Below, in pieces: positions 1-7,898 of a DNA stretch of 64,000 nucleotides; within the stretch, counting starts at the first letter, position 1; every line of letters starts with the position of its first letter. The stretch covers positions 124,001 through 188,000 of the forward strand of contig CAZIOT010000005.1 in the NCBI GenBank assembly GCA_964540965.1, in the 5' to 3' direction. The notes under the pieces are model-generated. The model was not told where the DNA came from, ran no database searches, and worked only from the letters and a program-made list of their open reading frames with translations. This DNA comes from JADYZU01 sp964540965 (GTDB lineage Bacteria; Pseudomonadota; Alphaproteobacteria; Rhodobacterales; Rhodobacteraceae). A program made the position numbers and the translations under genes.

Positions 1-4
1 TGAG

Positions 5-814
5 ATGAAATCGCCGCTGCTGCGCCTTTACGCCATCCTCTACCTGATCTTCCTGTTCGCGCCGATCATCCTGCTGCCGCTGTTCGCCTTCAACGAAGGC
101 AAGATCATCGCCTTTCCGCTGACCGGCTTTTCGACCCAGTGGTTCGAGGCCCTGTGGGCCCGGCCCGCGCTGCACGAGGCCCTGCGCAATTCGCTGATCA
201 TCGCCGTGTCGACCGCGATCATCGCCACGATATTCGGCATCTTCGCCGCCCGCGGCGGGGCCCTTGCCGATTATCCGTTCAAGGGCGGCATGGTCGGCTT
301 CATCATGCTGCCGCTGGTCCTGCCGGAAATCATCCTGGCCGTGGCCCTTCTGGTGATCGTGACCAAGGTGCTGGGCCTGTCGCCCAACCTGTTCACCATC
401 ATCCTGGCACATGTGCTGATCTGCACGCCCTATGCGACGGCGATCCTGAACGGCGCCTTCGCCAACCTCGACAAGAGTTTCGAGGAAGCGGCGATGGACC
501 TTGGCGAAAACCGCTGGGGCGCGTTCCGGCTGGTCACGCTGCCGCTGGTGATGCCGGGCATCGTCTCGGCCATGCTGATCTCGTTCATCATCAGCCTGGA
601 CGAGTTCATCATCGCCTTCTTCCTGTCGGGCAATGTTACCACGCTGCCGGTCTATATCTATGGCCTGCGCCGGCAGTCGGATGAACTGCCGATCATCATG
701 GCGCTTGGCACCATCCTCGTCACCCTGTCGATCATCCTTCTGGTGGTCGCCGAAATCTTCCGCCAGCGCGGCATGAAGCGCGCCGGCATCAAGGACACCG
801 GAGGCTTTCTGTGA
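5..814 (+). CDS. ABC transporter permease, PotC-like (polyamine/opine type)
   Basis: Inner-membrane permease of a spermidine/putrescine-type importer, 269 aa. About six hydrophobic segments are visible, the first at residues 7-30. The BPD_transp_1 coupling loop reads EEAAMDLGENRWGAFRLVTL around residue 160 and should contact the ATPase encoded next. The window opens with TGA at 1-3, probably the stop of an upstream permease gene (PotB-like), so this is the tail of an operon. The stop overlaps the GTG start of the ATPase by 4 bases. The substrate is inferred only at family level; polyamines, opines or other cationic amines are possible because no binding protein is in view. Confidence 0.88.
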   Translation: MKSPLLRLYAILYLIFLFAPIILLPLFAFNEGKIIAFPLTGFSTQWFEALWARPALHEALRNSLIIAVSTAIIATIFGIFAARGGALADYPFKGGMVGFIMLPLVLPEIILAVALLVIVTKVLGLSPNLFTIILAHVLICTPYATAILNGAFANLDKSFEEAAMDLGENRWGAFRLVTLPLVMPGIVSAMLISFIISLDEFIIAFFLSGNVTTLPVYIYGLRRQSDELPIIMALGTILVTLSIILLVVAEIFRQRGMKRAGIKDTGGFL

Positions 815-1899
815 ACGCTCCTCTCATCAGCCTGCGCGGCGTGCAGAAATACTATGGCGATTACCACGCCCTGCGCGGCATCGACCTGGATATCCGCGCG
901 GGCGAGTTCTTTTCGCTGCTTGGCCCGTCGGGCTGCGGCAAAACCACGCTTCTGCGCGCCATCGCCGGGTTCGAGGACATCGGCGAGGGGTCGCTGATGA
1001 TCGACGGCAAGGACATGCGCGGCGTGCCGGCCAACGAACGGCCGACGAACATGGTGTTCCAGTCCTATGCGATCTTTCCGCATCTGAGCGTGGCGCAGAA
1101 CGTCGGTTTCGGCCTGCGCCGCGATCCGCGCTCGAAAGAGGACAAGGCGCGGGCGGTGGCCGAGGCGCTGGAAATGGTCGGCCTTGGCGGCTATGGCGCC
1201 CGCGCCGCGCATGCCCTGTCGGGCGGCCAGCGGCAGCGGGTGGCCCTTGCCCGGGCGCTGATCCTGCAACCCAAGGTGCTGCTTCTGGACGAACCCCTGT
1301 CGGCACTCGACAAGAAGATGCGCGAACAGATGCAGGTCGAGCTGATGAAGCTGCAGCGCAATGTCGGCATCACCTTCATTCTGGTCACCCATGACCAGGA
1401 GGAGGCGCTGGTGATGTCCGACCGCATCGCCGTGATGTTCGAAGGTTCCATCGGCCAGATGGCCGACCCCGAGACGCTGTATCGCCGGCCGAACAGCCGG
1501 AGGGTCGCGGATTTCATCGGCAAGATGAACTTCCTGCCCGGTCAGGTGACCGCGACCGGCGCCCGCATCGCCGTCGATGTGGCAGGTCTGGGCAGCGGCG
1601 AGGTGGCAGCCGATCAGGCGCCGGGCGGCGCGGTGACGGGGGCCGCGATGATCGGCATCCGCCCCGAAACGCTGGCCATCCTCTATGACGGCGAACAGAC
1701 CGACCGCCGGGTGGTCGACGGCGTGGTCGACGAAGTGGTCTATTACGGCGACATGACCTATTACGACGTCAAGGTGCCGGGCATCGACGAGCCGCTCAAC
1801 ATCTCGATGAAGAACCTGATCGGCCGCCCGGTGCTGGATGTGGGCACGCCGACCAAGGTGATCTGGGACGAAAGATCGCTGGTGGTTCTGGGCGGTTAG
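811..1899 (+). CDS. ABC transporter ATP-binding protein, PotA-like
   Basis: ATPase of the same importer, 362 aa, starting at GTG in a GTGA overlap with the permease stop. The Walker A motif GPSGCGKTT lies near residue 38, the signature LSGGQRQR near 135, and the Walker B/D-loop LLLDEPLSALD follows. The C-terminal third, from about residue 245, fits the TOBE_2 regulatory domain of PotA/FbpC-type importers. Coupled translation with the permease suggests equal production. The stop codon TAG abuts the first of two tandem palindromes (1900-1949). Confidence 0.92.
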   Translation: MNAPLISLRGVQKYYGDYHALRGIDLDIRAGEFFSLLGPSGCGKTTLLRAIAGFEDIGEGSLMIDGKDMRGVPANERPTNMVFQSYAIFPHLSVAQNVGFGLRRDPRSKEDKARAVAEALEMVGLGGYGARAAHALSGGQRQRVALARALILQPKVLLLDEPLSALDKKMREQMQVELMKLQRNVGITFILVTHDQEEALVMSDRIAVMFEGSIGQMADPETLYRRPNSRRVADFIGKMNFLPGQVTATGARIAVDVAGLGSGEVAADQAPGGAVTGAAMIGIRPETLAILYDGEQTDRRVVDGVVDEVVYYGDMTYYDVKVPGIDEPLNISMKNLIGRPVLDVGTPTKVIWDERSLVVLGG

Positions 1900-1949
1900 G
1901 CCGATTTTCGCGAAAATCGGCGCGCGGCGGAAATTCGCGAATTTCCGCC
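1900..1949. repeat. Two tandem loopless palindromes after the ABC ATPase gene
   Basis: The first palindrome (1900-1921) is a perfect 22-mer whose left half is GCCGATTTTCG. It begins directly after the TAG stop. The second (1926-1949) is a perfect 24-mer whose left half is GGCGGAAATTCG. There is no unpaired loop in either and no T-tract after the first; a short T-containing stretch follows the second. As RNA they would form strong hairpins and may end transcription or protect the mRNA 3' end. Similar tandem palindromes occur at 28850, 43883 and 47339. Confidence 0.85.
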
Positions 1950-2062
1950 CCCTTTGGTTTAAGTATCGGGGCTGACATAGACCCTCATCCGGCCCGATAC
2001 CGCCCTGGCGGGCTTGCGGATGCGCGGGTCGCGGGGTGCCGTCAGAAGCTGCCCGGCACCCC

Positions 2063-2680
2063 CTACCGATCCGGCGGGATCAGCCCAAGGCCCCGCAGAT
2101 AGATGCCGATGCCGCTTTCCAGCAATTGCTCGGGCGGCAAGGGTGAGCGGCTTCCCGGGGTGCCGCGGGCGAACAGTTCCACCACGCCATGCGACAACGC
2201 CCAGATATGGGCGGCGAACATCGACGGCGGCGGGCGGCGTTCGGGGGGGATGTGTTGCGACAGGGTGATCGCCGCCTGTTCGATCACCCCCAGCGCCCGG
2301 CGCGCCGCCGCGGCAAGGTCGGGGGTCCGGTTCGTCGACACGCCCGATTCGAACATCGCGATGTAATGGCCCGGATATTTGCGGGCAAAGGCCAGATAGG
2401 CGCGGCCCGTCGCCTCGAAGGCGGCAAGCGCGGTCGGCTTGCCCTCGTCATAGGCATAGGCCAGGAGATCGGCGAACATCTCGTAGCCCTGCCGCGCCAC
2501 TTCGGCGATCAGGTCGTCGCGGCCCTCGAAATGGCGATAGACGGCGGCGGGCGTGACCCCGGCCTCGCGCGCGGCCTCGGACAGGGTAAAGCCCTGCGGG
2601 CCCCGCTCGGCGATCAGCTTGACCGCGCCGGCAATCAGCGCCTCGCGCAGGTTGCCGTGGTGATAGCCGCGCTTGAGCAT
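2063..2680 (-). CDS. TetR/AcrR family regulator, WHG-domain type
   Basis: A 205-aa one-domain repressor. The N-terminal helix-turn-helix is seen in TLSEAAREAGVTPAAVYRHF (residues about 38-57). The C-terminal part carries IWALSHGVVELF, which fits the WHG ligand-binding domain. Its ATG directly follows the stop of ppk2 with no spacer, so both are in one transcript. A palindrome upstream of ppk2 (3569-3585) is a likely operator, which would make this an autoregulated ppk2-tetR unit. The ligand is unknown. Confidence 0.85.
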   Translation of the reverse strand: MLKRGYHHGNLREALIAGAVKLIAERGPQGFTLSEAAREAGVTPAAVYRHFEGRDDLIAEVARQGYEMFADLLAYAYDEGKPTALAAFEATGRAYLAFARKYPGHYIAMFESGVSTNRTPDLAAAARRALGVIEQAAITLSQHIPPERRPPPSMFAAHIWALSHGVVELFARGTPGSRSPLPPEQLLESGIGIYLRGLGLIPPDR

Positions 2681-3556
2681 CTATGCCGTCTGCTGCACGA
2701 TCTCGGGGCCGCCGACGATGCGGGGATCAAGCGTGCCGATGGCCTTGGCGTCCTTGCGGTCATAGGCCAGCGGCAACAGCAGGGCGCGGATCGCGTTCAG
2801 CCGCGTCCGCCTTTTGTCGTCGCCGCGCAGCACGGTCCAGGGCGCGGACACGGTCTGGGTCGCCGGCAAGGTTTCGGTGATGGCGGCGGTGTAGTCGTCC
2901 CATTTCGCCAGCCCGTCGATGTCGACCTGGCTCAGCTTCCATTGCTTGAGCGGGTCCTTCTCGCGGTCGAGGAAGCGTTCAAGCTGTGTCGCCCGCCCGA
3001 CGTTCAGCCAGAATTTCATCAGGATGATGCCGTCCTCGACCAGCATCCGCTCGAACGGGTTCACCTGCGCGAACCATTGCGCCCGCGCCTCGGGCGTGAC
3101 CCAGCCCATGACATGCTCGACAATGCCGCGGTTATACCACGAGCGGTCGAAGAACACGATTTCGCCCCTGGTCGGCATCTGGGCGACGTAACGCTGGAAA
3201 TACCATTGCCCGGCCTCGGCCTCGGTCGGTTTCGGCAGGGCGACGACGCGGGCGCCGCGCGGGTTGAGGTTTTCGGTCATCGCCTGGATGGTGCCGCCCT
3301 TGCCGGCGGCATCACGGCCCTCGAACACCAGCGCCAGCCTCTGGCCGGTCGCCCTGACCCAGGCCTGCAGGCGCACCAGCTCGATCTGGAGCGCCTCCAT
3401 CTCGGCCTCGTAATGCTTGCGCTTCATCTCTTCTGGATAGGGATAGCGCGGGTTGGTCACGTCGTCGCTGCCCGCGCCTTCGATGATGCGGCGGACGGCG
3501 GCCGGGGCCTTCTTGCGGTAGTATTTCGAGATCGCGCCGTCGAAGGGCAGGTTCAT
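2681..3556 (-). CDS. ppk2: Polyphosphate kinase 2
   Basis: PPK2-family enzyme, 291 aa, the usual size of a one-domain PPK2. It transfers phosphate between polyphosphate and nucleoside di- or triphosphates in the cytoplasm. Walker A is GRDAAGKGG (residues 80-88) and Walker B is FFDRSWYNR (about 135-143), both diagnostic. The ATG is preceded by AAAGG at good spacing. It heads a two-gene unit with a TetR gene, and a palindromic operator candidate overlaps its promoter. The nucleotide preference (ADP or GDP) cannot be read from the sequence by eye. Confidence 0.93.
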   Translation of the reverse strand: MNLPFDGAISKYYRKKAPAAVRRIIEGAGSDDVTNPRYPYPEEMKRKHYEAEMEALQIELVRLQAWVRATGQRLALVFEGRDAAGKGGTIQAMTENLNPRGARVVALPKPTEAEAGQWYFQRYVAQMPTRGEIVFFDRSWYNRGIVEHVMGWVTPEARAQWFAQVNPFERMLVEDGIILMKFWLNVGRATQLERFLDREKDPLKQWKLSQVDIDGLAKWDDYTAAITETLPATQTVSAPWTVLRGDDKRRTRLNAIRALLLPLAYDRKDAKAIGTLDPRIVGGPEIVQQTA

Positions 3557-3568
3557 GGTCGCGGCCTT

Positions 3569-3585
3569 TGTGAAGCGGTTTCACA
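3569..3585 (-). promoter_or_regulatory. Candidate TetR operator upstream of ppk2
   Basis: The 17-bp element has TGTGAA and TTCACA arms around a 5-bp centre (TGTGAAGCGGTTTCACA). It lies 12 bases ahead of the ppk2 start codon. On the minus strand it is preceded by TAGTAT, a plausible -10 box, so bound protein would cover the promoter or the transcription start. The neighbouring tetR gene makes it a natural repressor site. Binding is inferred, not shown. Confidence 0.55.
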
Positions 3586-3800
3586 TACTATGGGGATGGG
3601 GCCCGGTCAGCGCAATGCGGCCCGCCGCGCGGCGCGGCCGATCGCCGCGACGGCAGCGGCCGGATCGGCCTGCTGCGGCATGGGACAACGGTCAGACCCG
3701 CCCGCCGTCCGCGATCAGGCGCCCCCCGGGCGGGAGATGCCGCACGGCCCGCGCAACGACGGCCACCGCGCCCGGGATCAGCGCGGCGGCGAAGCCGGGG

Positions 3801-4721
3801 CTAATGACCGATCTCGGCGATGTCATACGGGGTGGATTGATAGATCTCGTTGATCCAGTTGCCGTAAAGCAGATGGGCATGGCCCCGCCAGCGGTTCAGG
3901 GGCGGGCGCGAGGGGTCGTCGTCGGGGTAGTAGTTCATCGGCACGTTGATCGGCGTGCCGTTGCCCACGTCGCGGTCGTATTCCTGTTTCAGCGTGTCGC
4001 TGTCGTATTCGAAATGGTTGAAGATGTAGAGCGCGCGGTGGCCGGAATCCTCGACCAGGCAGGGGCCGGTGTCGTTGCCGGCCAGCAGGGTGGTCAGGCC
4101 GGCGGCGTCGATCTCGTCCTGACGCATCTCGGTCCAGCGGCTGACCGGAATCACGAAGTCATCGGCAAAGCCGCGCAGGAACGGATTGGACGGCGCAAGG
4201 TTCTGCTGGCGGAAACAGCCGAATGCCTTGTGGTCGAGCATGTGTTTCCGCACGCCGTGGAAATGGTAGATCATCGCCATGCCGCCCCAGCAGACGCCGA
4301 AGGTCGATTGCACATGGCGCTGGGTCCAGTCAAAGACCTCGGTCAGCTCGTCCCAATAGGTCACCTCCTCGAACGGCAGATGTTCGATCGGGGCGCCGGT
4401 GATGATGAGGCCGTCGAATTTTTCGCCCGAATCGGCCACTTCGGCAAAGGGGCGATAGAATTCCTCCATATGCTCGGCGGCGGTGTTGCGGGTCTGGTGT
4501 TCGCTCATCCGGATCAGCGACAATTCGATCTGCAACGGCGTGGCGCCGATTAGGCGGGCGAACTGGTTCTCGGTCTGGATCTTTTTCGGCATCAGGTTCA
4601 GCAGCCCGATGCGCAGCGGGCGGATGTCCTGGCGGATGGCGCGGTCGTCGGACATGACGTTGACGCCTTCGCGGGTCAGCACGTCGAATGCAGGCAGGTT
4701 GGCGGGCAGTTTGATCGGCAT
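3801..4721 (-). CDS. metA: Homoserine O-acyltransferase MetA, predicted acetyl-CoA type
   Basis: Activates the hydroxyl of L-homoserine in methionine synthesis, 306 aa. The nucleophile is in FGVCWGGMAM (Cys144), with His236 and Glu238 in HFEY. Near residue 110 the sequence is TGAPIEHLPFEE: the position that is Gly in succinyl-CoA enzymes is Glu113 here. In the family this change goes with acetyl-CoA use, so the product is probably O-acetylhomoserine despite the usual name homoserine O-succinyltransferase. The chosen ATG gives the conserved MPIKLPANLPAF start and is preceded by an AAGG-type site. Confidence 0.93.
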   Translation of the reverse strand: MPIKLPANLPAFDVLTREGVNVMSDDRAIRQDIRPLRIGLLNLMPKKIQTENQFARLIGATPLQIELSLIRMSEHQTRNTAAEHMEEFYRPFAEVADSGEKFDGLIITGAPIEHLPFEEVTYWDELTEVFDWTQRHVQSTFGVCWGGMAMIYHFHGVRKHMLDHKAFGCFRQQNLAPSNPFLRGFADDFVIPVSRWTEMRQDEIDAAGLTTLLAGNDTGPCLVEDSGHRALYIFNHFEYDSDTLKQEYDRDVGNGTPINVPMNYYPDDDPSRPPLNRWRGHAHLLYGNWINEIYQSTPYDIAEIGH

Positions 4722-4774
4722 GGCGGTCACCTTGGAAGGCGATGAGATAGGGCAGGGCACGGGCGGCGGCAAGA

Positions 4775-5650
4775 TCAGCCGCGCATTCGCCCTGCCTCGC
4801 TCAGGACGCGGGCCACCAGCGCGATGAAATCGCCCTCGGACTTCACCGCGGCCACATCGCCCGCGGCCAGCGTGATGCCCCAGCGCCGCGCCATTTCGGC
4901 ATAGCGCGGCTGGCGGTGGGCAAGGGCCTGGGCATAGGTCCAGCGGATGAAGGCGTCGGGGTCGACCTCGTCTTCGGCCAGCCCGTTCAGGGCCAGGTAT
5001 TCGTCCCAGACCCGCGTCAGGAATTCCGGCTGGTAGGCCATCGGTTTCGGCGCGCGGTCGAAACGGCGGATCAGTTCGGCGGTATGCGCCTCGGACCCTT
5101 CGATCCAGATCATCAGCGTGCGCGCCGAAAGTTCCGCCATCAGGGGATCGGCGGCATTCCAGGGATCGACCCATTCGCAGATCGAGCCGCCGGTGTCGCA
5201 GATGAAATGCGGATAGCCATAGATGTCGCGCGCCCGGTCGATGAAATGGCCGGTGTCCATCAACGTGGCGATTTCCGCCTTGCGGAATTCGTCCTGCCGG
5301 CGGCGGTATTCGGCAATGGGCAGGCCGCCCTTGGCCGGATCGCCGGGCTTGCCCAGCCAGGTCGAAACCGGGGTCAGGTTGTCGAAGGTGATGTTCGAGG
5401 CGATATAGATCGAATCGCTCATCAGAAGGTCGCGCAGGAACGGAACCTTCATCGCCTCGCGCTTGGCATTGTCGGCGATCAGCTCGCCCAGATAGCGGGT
5501 GCCGATGCGGTAATCGACCGAATAGTGGAACCAGCCGCCGGCGGCGCGCAGAAGCTGGCTCAGCCAGGTCTTGCCAAGGCCCGACATGCCGAAGAACAGC
5601 ACGTGCCGTTCGGTCTGGGCCAGCCATTCGTCTGCAGAGGGAAGCGTCAT
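4775..5650 (-). CDS. Uncharacterised P-loop ATPase next to metA
   Basis: A 291-aa protein of unknown role. The nucleotide-binding loop GMSGLGKTWLS starts near residue 21, and no membrane segment or signal peptide is visible. The middle contains CDTGGS and WVDPWN stretches that look conserved, and the C-terminal half is helical and charged. It lies 53 bases upstream of metA on the same strand and is probably cotranscribed with it. No annotated family beyond P-loop NTPase is recognised; small-molecule kinase or conserved ATPase are both possible. Confidence 0.75.
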   Translation of the reverse strand: MTLPSADEWLAQTERHVLFFGMSGLGKTWLSQLLRAAGGWFHYSVDYRIGTRYLGELIADNAKREAMKVPFLRDLLMSDSIYIASNITFDNLTPVSTWLGKPGDPAKGGLPIAEYRRRQDEFRKAEIATLMDTGHFIDRARDIYGYPHFICDTGGSICEWVDPWNAADPLMAELSARTLMIWIEGSEAHTAELIRRFDRAPKPMAYQPEFLTRVWDEYLALNGLAEDEVDPDAFIRWTYAQALAHRQPRYAEMARRWGITLAAGDVAAVKSEGDFIALVARVLSEAGRMRG

Positions 5651-5659
5651 GGCCGCCTT

Positions 5660-6580
5660 CTAGCCTGCACCGCGGCCCTGCGCCAGCCGGCCAAACAGCC
5701 GCCCGTCCAGCACCGTCAGCCCGGCGGCCAGCAGGGCGAAACCGGCATAGGCGCTGAACGACAGGCTTTCGTGCAGGAACACCGTGCCCAGCACGATGGC
5801 GATGGGCGCCACCAGAAGGGTGACAAAGCTGGAATTGCCGGCCCCGACCATGCCGAGCAGCCGGTAATAGATCAGATAGGCCAGCGCGGTGGCGATCACC
5901 GCGGAATAGGCCAGCGCCAGCCAGACCTGCCCGGAATGGTGCAGCGGCGGCGCGCCGTCGCTGGCCAGGGCCCAGGGCACCATGATCAGCGCCGCGCCGG
6001 TCATCATGCCGGTGGCCGCCACCTGCGGCGCGACCGAGCGCAGGACAAAACGCCCCAGCGCGCCGGTCAAGGAATAGCAGACCGAGGCCGCGATCAGCGC
6101 CAGTTGCCCGAGCGAGGTCGGGTCGAGCGCGGTCAACTGCCCGATGCCCATGGCGACGATCACGCCGGCCAGTCCCAGCGTCACCCCGATCAGCTTGCGC
6201 GCGGTCAGTTTCTCGTCGCGGAACACCGCCGCCGCGACCAGCACGCCGAACACCGCGGTCGAGGCGTTGAGGATCGCGGCCAGCCCCGAAGGCACCGTGG
6301 TCTGCCCCCAGGTGATGAGCGAGAAGGGCAGCGCATTGCCGATCACGCCCAGAAACAGGAGTACCGCCCAGTCGCGGACCCGCCGCGGCAGCGCCGGCCT
6401 TGCCACCAGCACATAAAGCCACAGGACAATCGCCGCGCCGCCGACGCGGATGGCGACGACGGTGCGGAACGGCAGCTCGGCCAGCGCCACCGAGGTGGCG
6501 GCAAAGGACGCGCCCCAGATCGTCGCGAGAAGCACCAGCAGCGCCAGCGCGCGCGGCGTCATTGTCTGTTGTTGGGTCAT
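5660..6580 (-). CDS. EamA/DMT family permease
   Basis: A 306-aa inner-membrane protein with about ten hydrophobic helices in two EamA repeats, typical of drug/metabolite exporters (RhaT/YdcZ-like length). The second repeat begins near residue 150. It ends 9 bases before the ATPase gene and probably shares its transcript. Substrate is unknown. ATG at 6580 has no clear ribosome-binding site; an in-frame ATG six codons later (6562) is an alternative start. Confidence 0.88.
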   Translation of the reverse strand: MTQQQTMTPRALALLVLLATIWGASFAATSVALAELPFRTVVAIRVGGAAIVLWLYVLVARPALPRRVRDWAVLLFLGVIGNALPFSLITWGQTTVPSGLAAILNASTAVFGVLVAAAVFRDEKLTARKLIGVTLGLAGVIVAMGIGQLTALDPTSLGQLALIAASVCYSLTGALGRFVLRSVAPQVAATGMMTGAALIMVPWALASDGAPPLHHSGQVWLALAYSAVIATALAYLIYYRLLGMVGAGNSSFVTLLVAPIAIVLGTVFLHESLSFSAYAGFALLAAGLTVLDGRLFGRLAQGRGAG

Positions 6581-6632
6581 GGCGTGGTCAGATCACGGGC
6601 CGCCGGCGCAGACAAGCCCGTATCCTGCGCAA

Positions 6633-6659
6633 AAGGCCCCGGATTGTCCGGGGCCTTTC
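6633..6659 (-). terminator. Strong intrinsic terminator after the FadL-like gene
   Basis: A perfect 12-bp inverted repeat, AAAGGCCCCGGA and TCCGGGGCCTTT, is separated by 3 bases. On the minus strand the stem is followed by CCTTTTG, so it fits a rho-independent terminator for the porin gene that ends at 6678. It also shields the EamA gene starting at 6580 from readthrough. Confidence 0.8.
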
Positions 6660-6677
6660 GCTGTCGTCCCTGGCGGA

Positions 6678-7769
6678 TCAGAAGTGGTAGCCGACGCTCA
6701 GCCCGATGGCGAGGGCGGAATTGCCGGCAAAGTCCGCGCCGATGCTTTCGGTGACGGCATCGCCGACCATGATATAGCGGATGCCGCCGGTCAGTTCGAC
6801 ATTGTCCATCGTATAGCTGCCGCCGATCTGGATGCCGATCTGGCCGTCGCTCGGCGACAGGTTCGACACCAGATTGCCCTGATCCTCTTCATAGCTGACC
6901 GAGATCGCGCCCGAGAAGCTGTCGCTGAACTTGCGGCCGATGCCGAGGGTATAGGTGATGCGGTCGTCGCTGTAGCTGACCAGCGGATTGTTCGGATAGC
7001 CTTGCGGGCTGATCTCGGTGGCGGTCCATTCGACCCAGCGGACCTGCCCCATGAGCAGCGTGTTCGCCGCGATCCCGGTCTGGAAGTCGAGCGCGATCTG
7101 CTGCGGCATGACATATTCGGTGTTGGCCACCGGCGCCCAGACACCCGGCGCGACCATGACATTGGTCGGGTTCGAGAATTCGGTCTCGCTCGAATAGGTC
7201 AGGGCGACGCGCAGCGCGATGTCGGGAATCTCGTAGGCCGCGCCGGCGATATAGCCCACCGCGCGGGCGTTCTCGAACTCGGCAGCATAGGTGCCGGCGG
7301 GGGACGAGACCTGCAGTTCCGCCTCCATCCCGACCGAGCGGATGCCGCCATGGATGCTGAAACGGTCGCTGATCTTGTAGCGCAGCAGCGCGGTCAGCGC
7401 CTGCGACCGCAGATCGGCAAAGGTGCCGGCCAGCGGATAGCCCGGATCGGTATTGCCATAATTGACCGCCGCGCCATAGGGCTGGTCAAGGATCAGGGCG
7501 AGCGACAGTTGCTCGTTCAGGTCCATCTTCAGCGCAAAGGTGAGCTGGGTGTAGTCATCCGCCACATTGCCCGAAGAAAAATCGCCGGCGACTGGATGGG
7601 TGAAAGTGCCGCTGACGCTGGGCTGGACCATGCCAAAGCCAAGCTCGGCGTAGTTGCCGGTCTCGAACAGGGCGCCGATCGGCTGGCCCGAGCGGTCAAG
7701 CCCGCCCGCCGACAAGGCGGTTGTGGTCAGAAGCAGGGCCGCTGCGGCGGCCGCGGAAATGCGCGTCAT
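6678..7769 (-). CDS. Outer-membrane FadL/OmpP1/TodX-like porin
   Basis: A 363-aa outer-membrane beta-barrel protein of the hydrophobic-solute transporter family. A clear signal peptide (MTRISAAAAAALLLTTTALS) precedes alternating amphipathic strands, and the protein ends in an aromatic residue (GYHF), as outer-membrane barrels do. The start at 7769 is chosen because GGGAGG lies 7 bases upstream; the frame is open further upstream but would bury the signal peptide. The likely cargo is fatty acids or other hydrophobic compounds. A strong terminator follows. Confidence 0.85.
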   Translation of the reverse strand: MTRISAAAAAALLLTTTALSAGGLDRSGQPIGALFETGNYAELGFGMVQPSVSGTFTHPVAGDFSSGNVADDYTQLTFALKMDLNEQLSLALILDQPYGAAVNYGNTDPGYPLAGTFADLRSQALTALLRYKISDRFSIHGGIRSVGMEAELQVSSPAGTYAAEFENARAVGYIAGAAYEIPDIALRVALTYSSETEFSNPTNVMVAPGVWAPVANTEYVMPQQIALDFQTGIAANTLLMGQVRWVEWTATEISPQGYPNNPLVSYSDDRITYTLGIGRKFSDSFSGAISVSYEEDQGNLVSNLSPSDGQIGIQIGGSYTMDNVELTGGIRYIMVGDAVTESIGADFAGNSALAIGLSVGYHF

Positions 7770-7898
7770 TGTATCCCTCCCGGTCACACCCGCGGTGTGA
7801 AGTTCCCTCTGCCCAAAGCGTTGCGGCCAAGGCCGGCACAAATCAATTCTGACGCCGCGTCAGAGGGGTTCGCGGGCCGGGGCTGCGGCGTTTCGGCA

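Noticed and set aside
2189..3853. 554-residue open frame on the plus strand
   Set aside because: It lies opposite tetR and ppk2, has Arg/Gly/His-rich low-complexity composition and no domain. It is a high-GC shadow.
4722..4790. Possible SAM-II riboswitch before metA
   Set aside because: A short CGCGGCTGATCTT-like piece exists upstream, but the second pseudoknot half and the AAAGG-type core are missing and most of the region overlaps the upstream gene.
4722..6422. Long upstream extension of the metA frame (to 873 residues)
   Set aside because: The extension lies across the ATPase and EamA genes in another frame and lacks family features; the MetA start at 4721 fits homologues.
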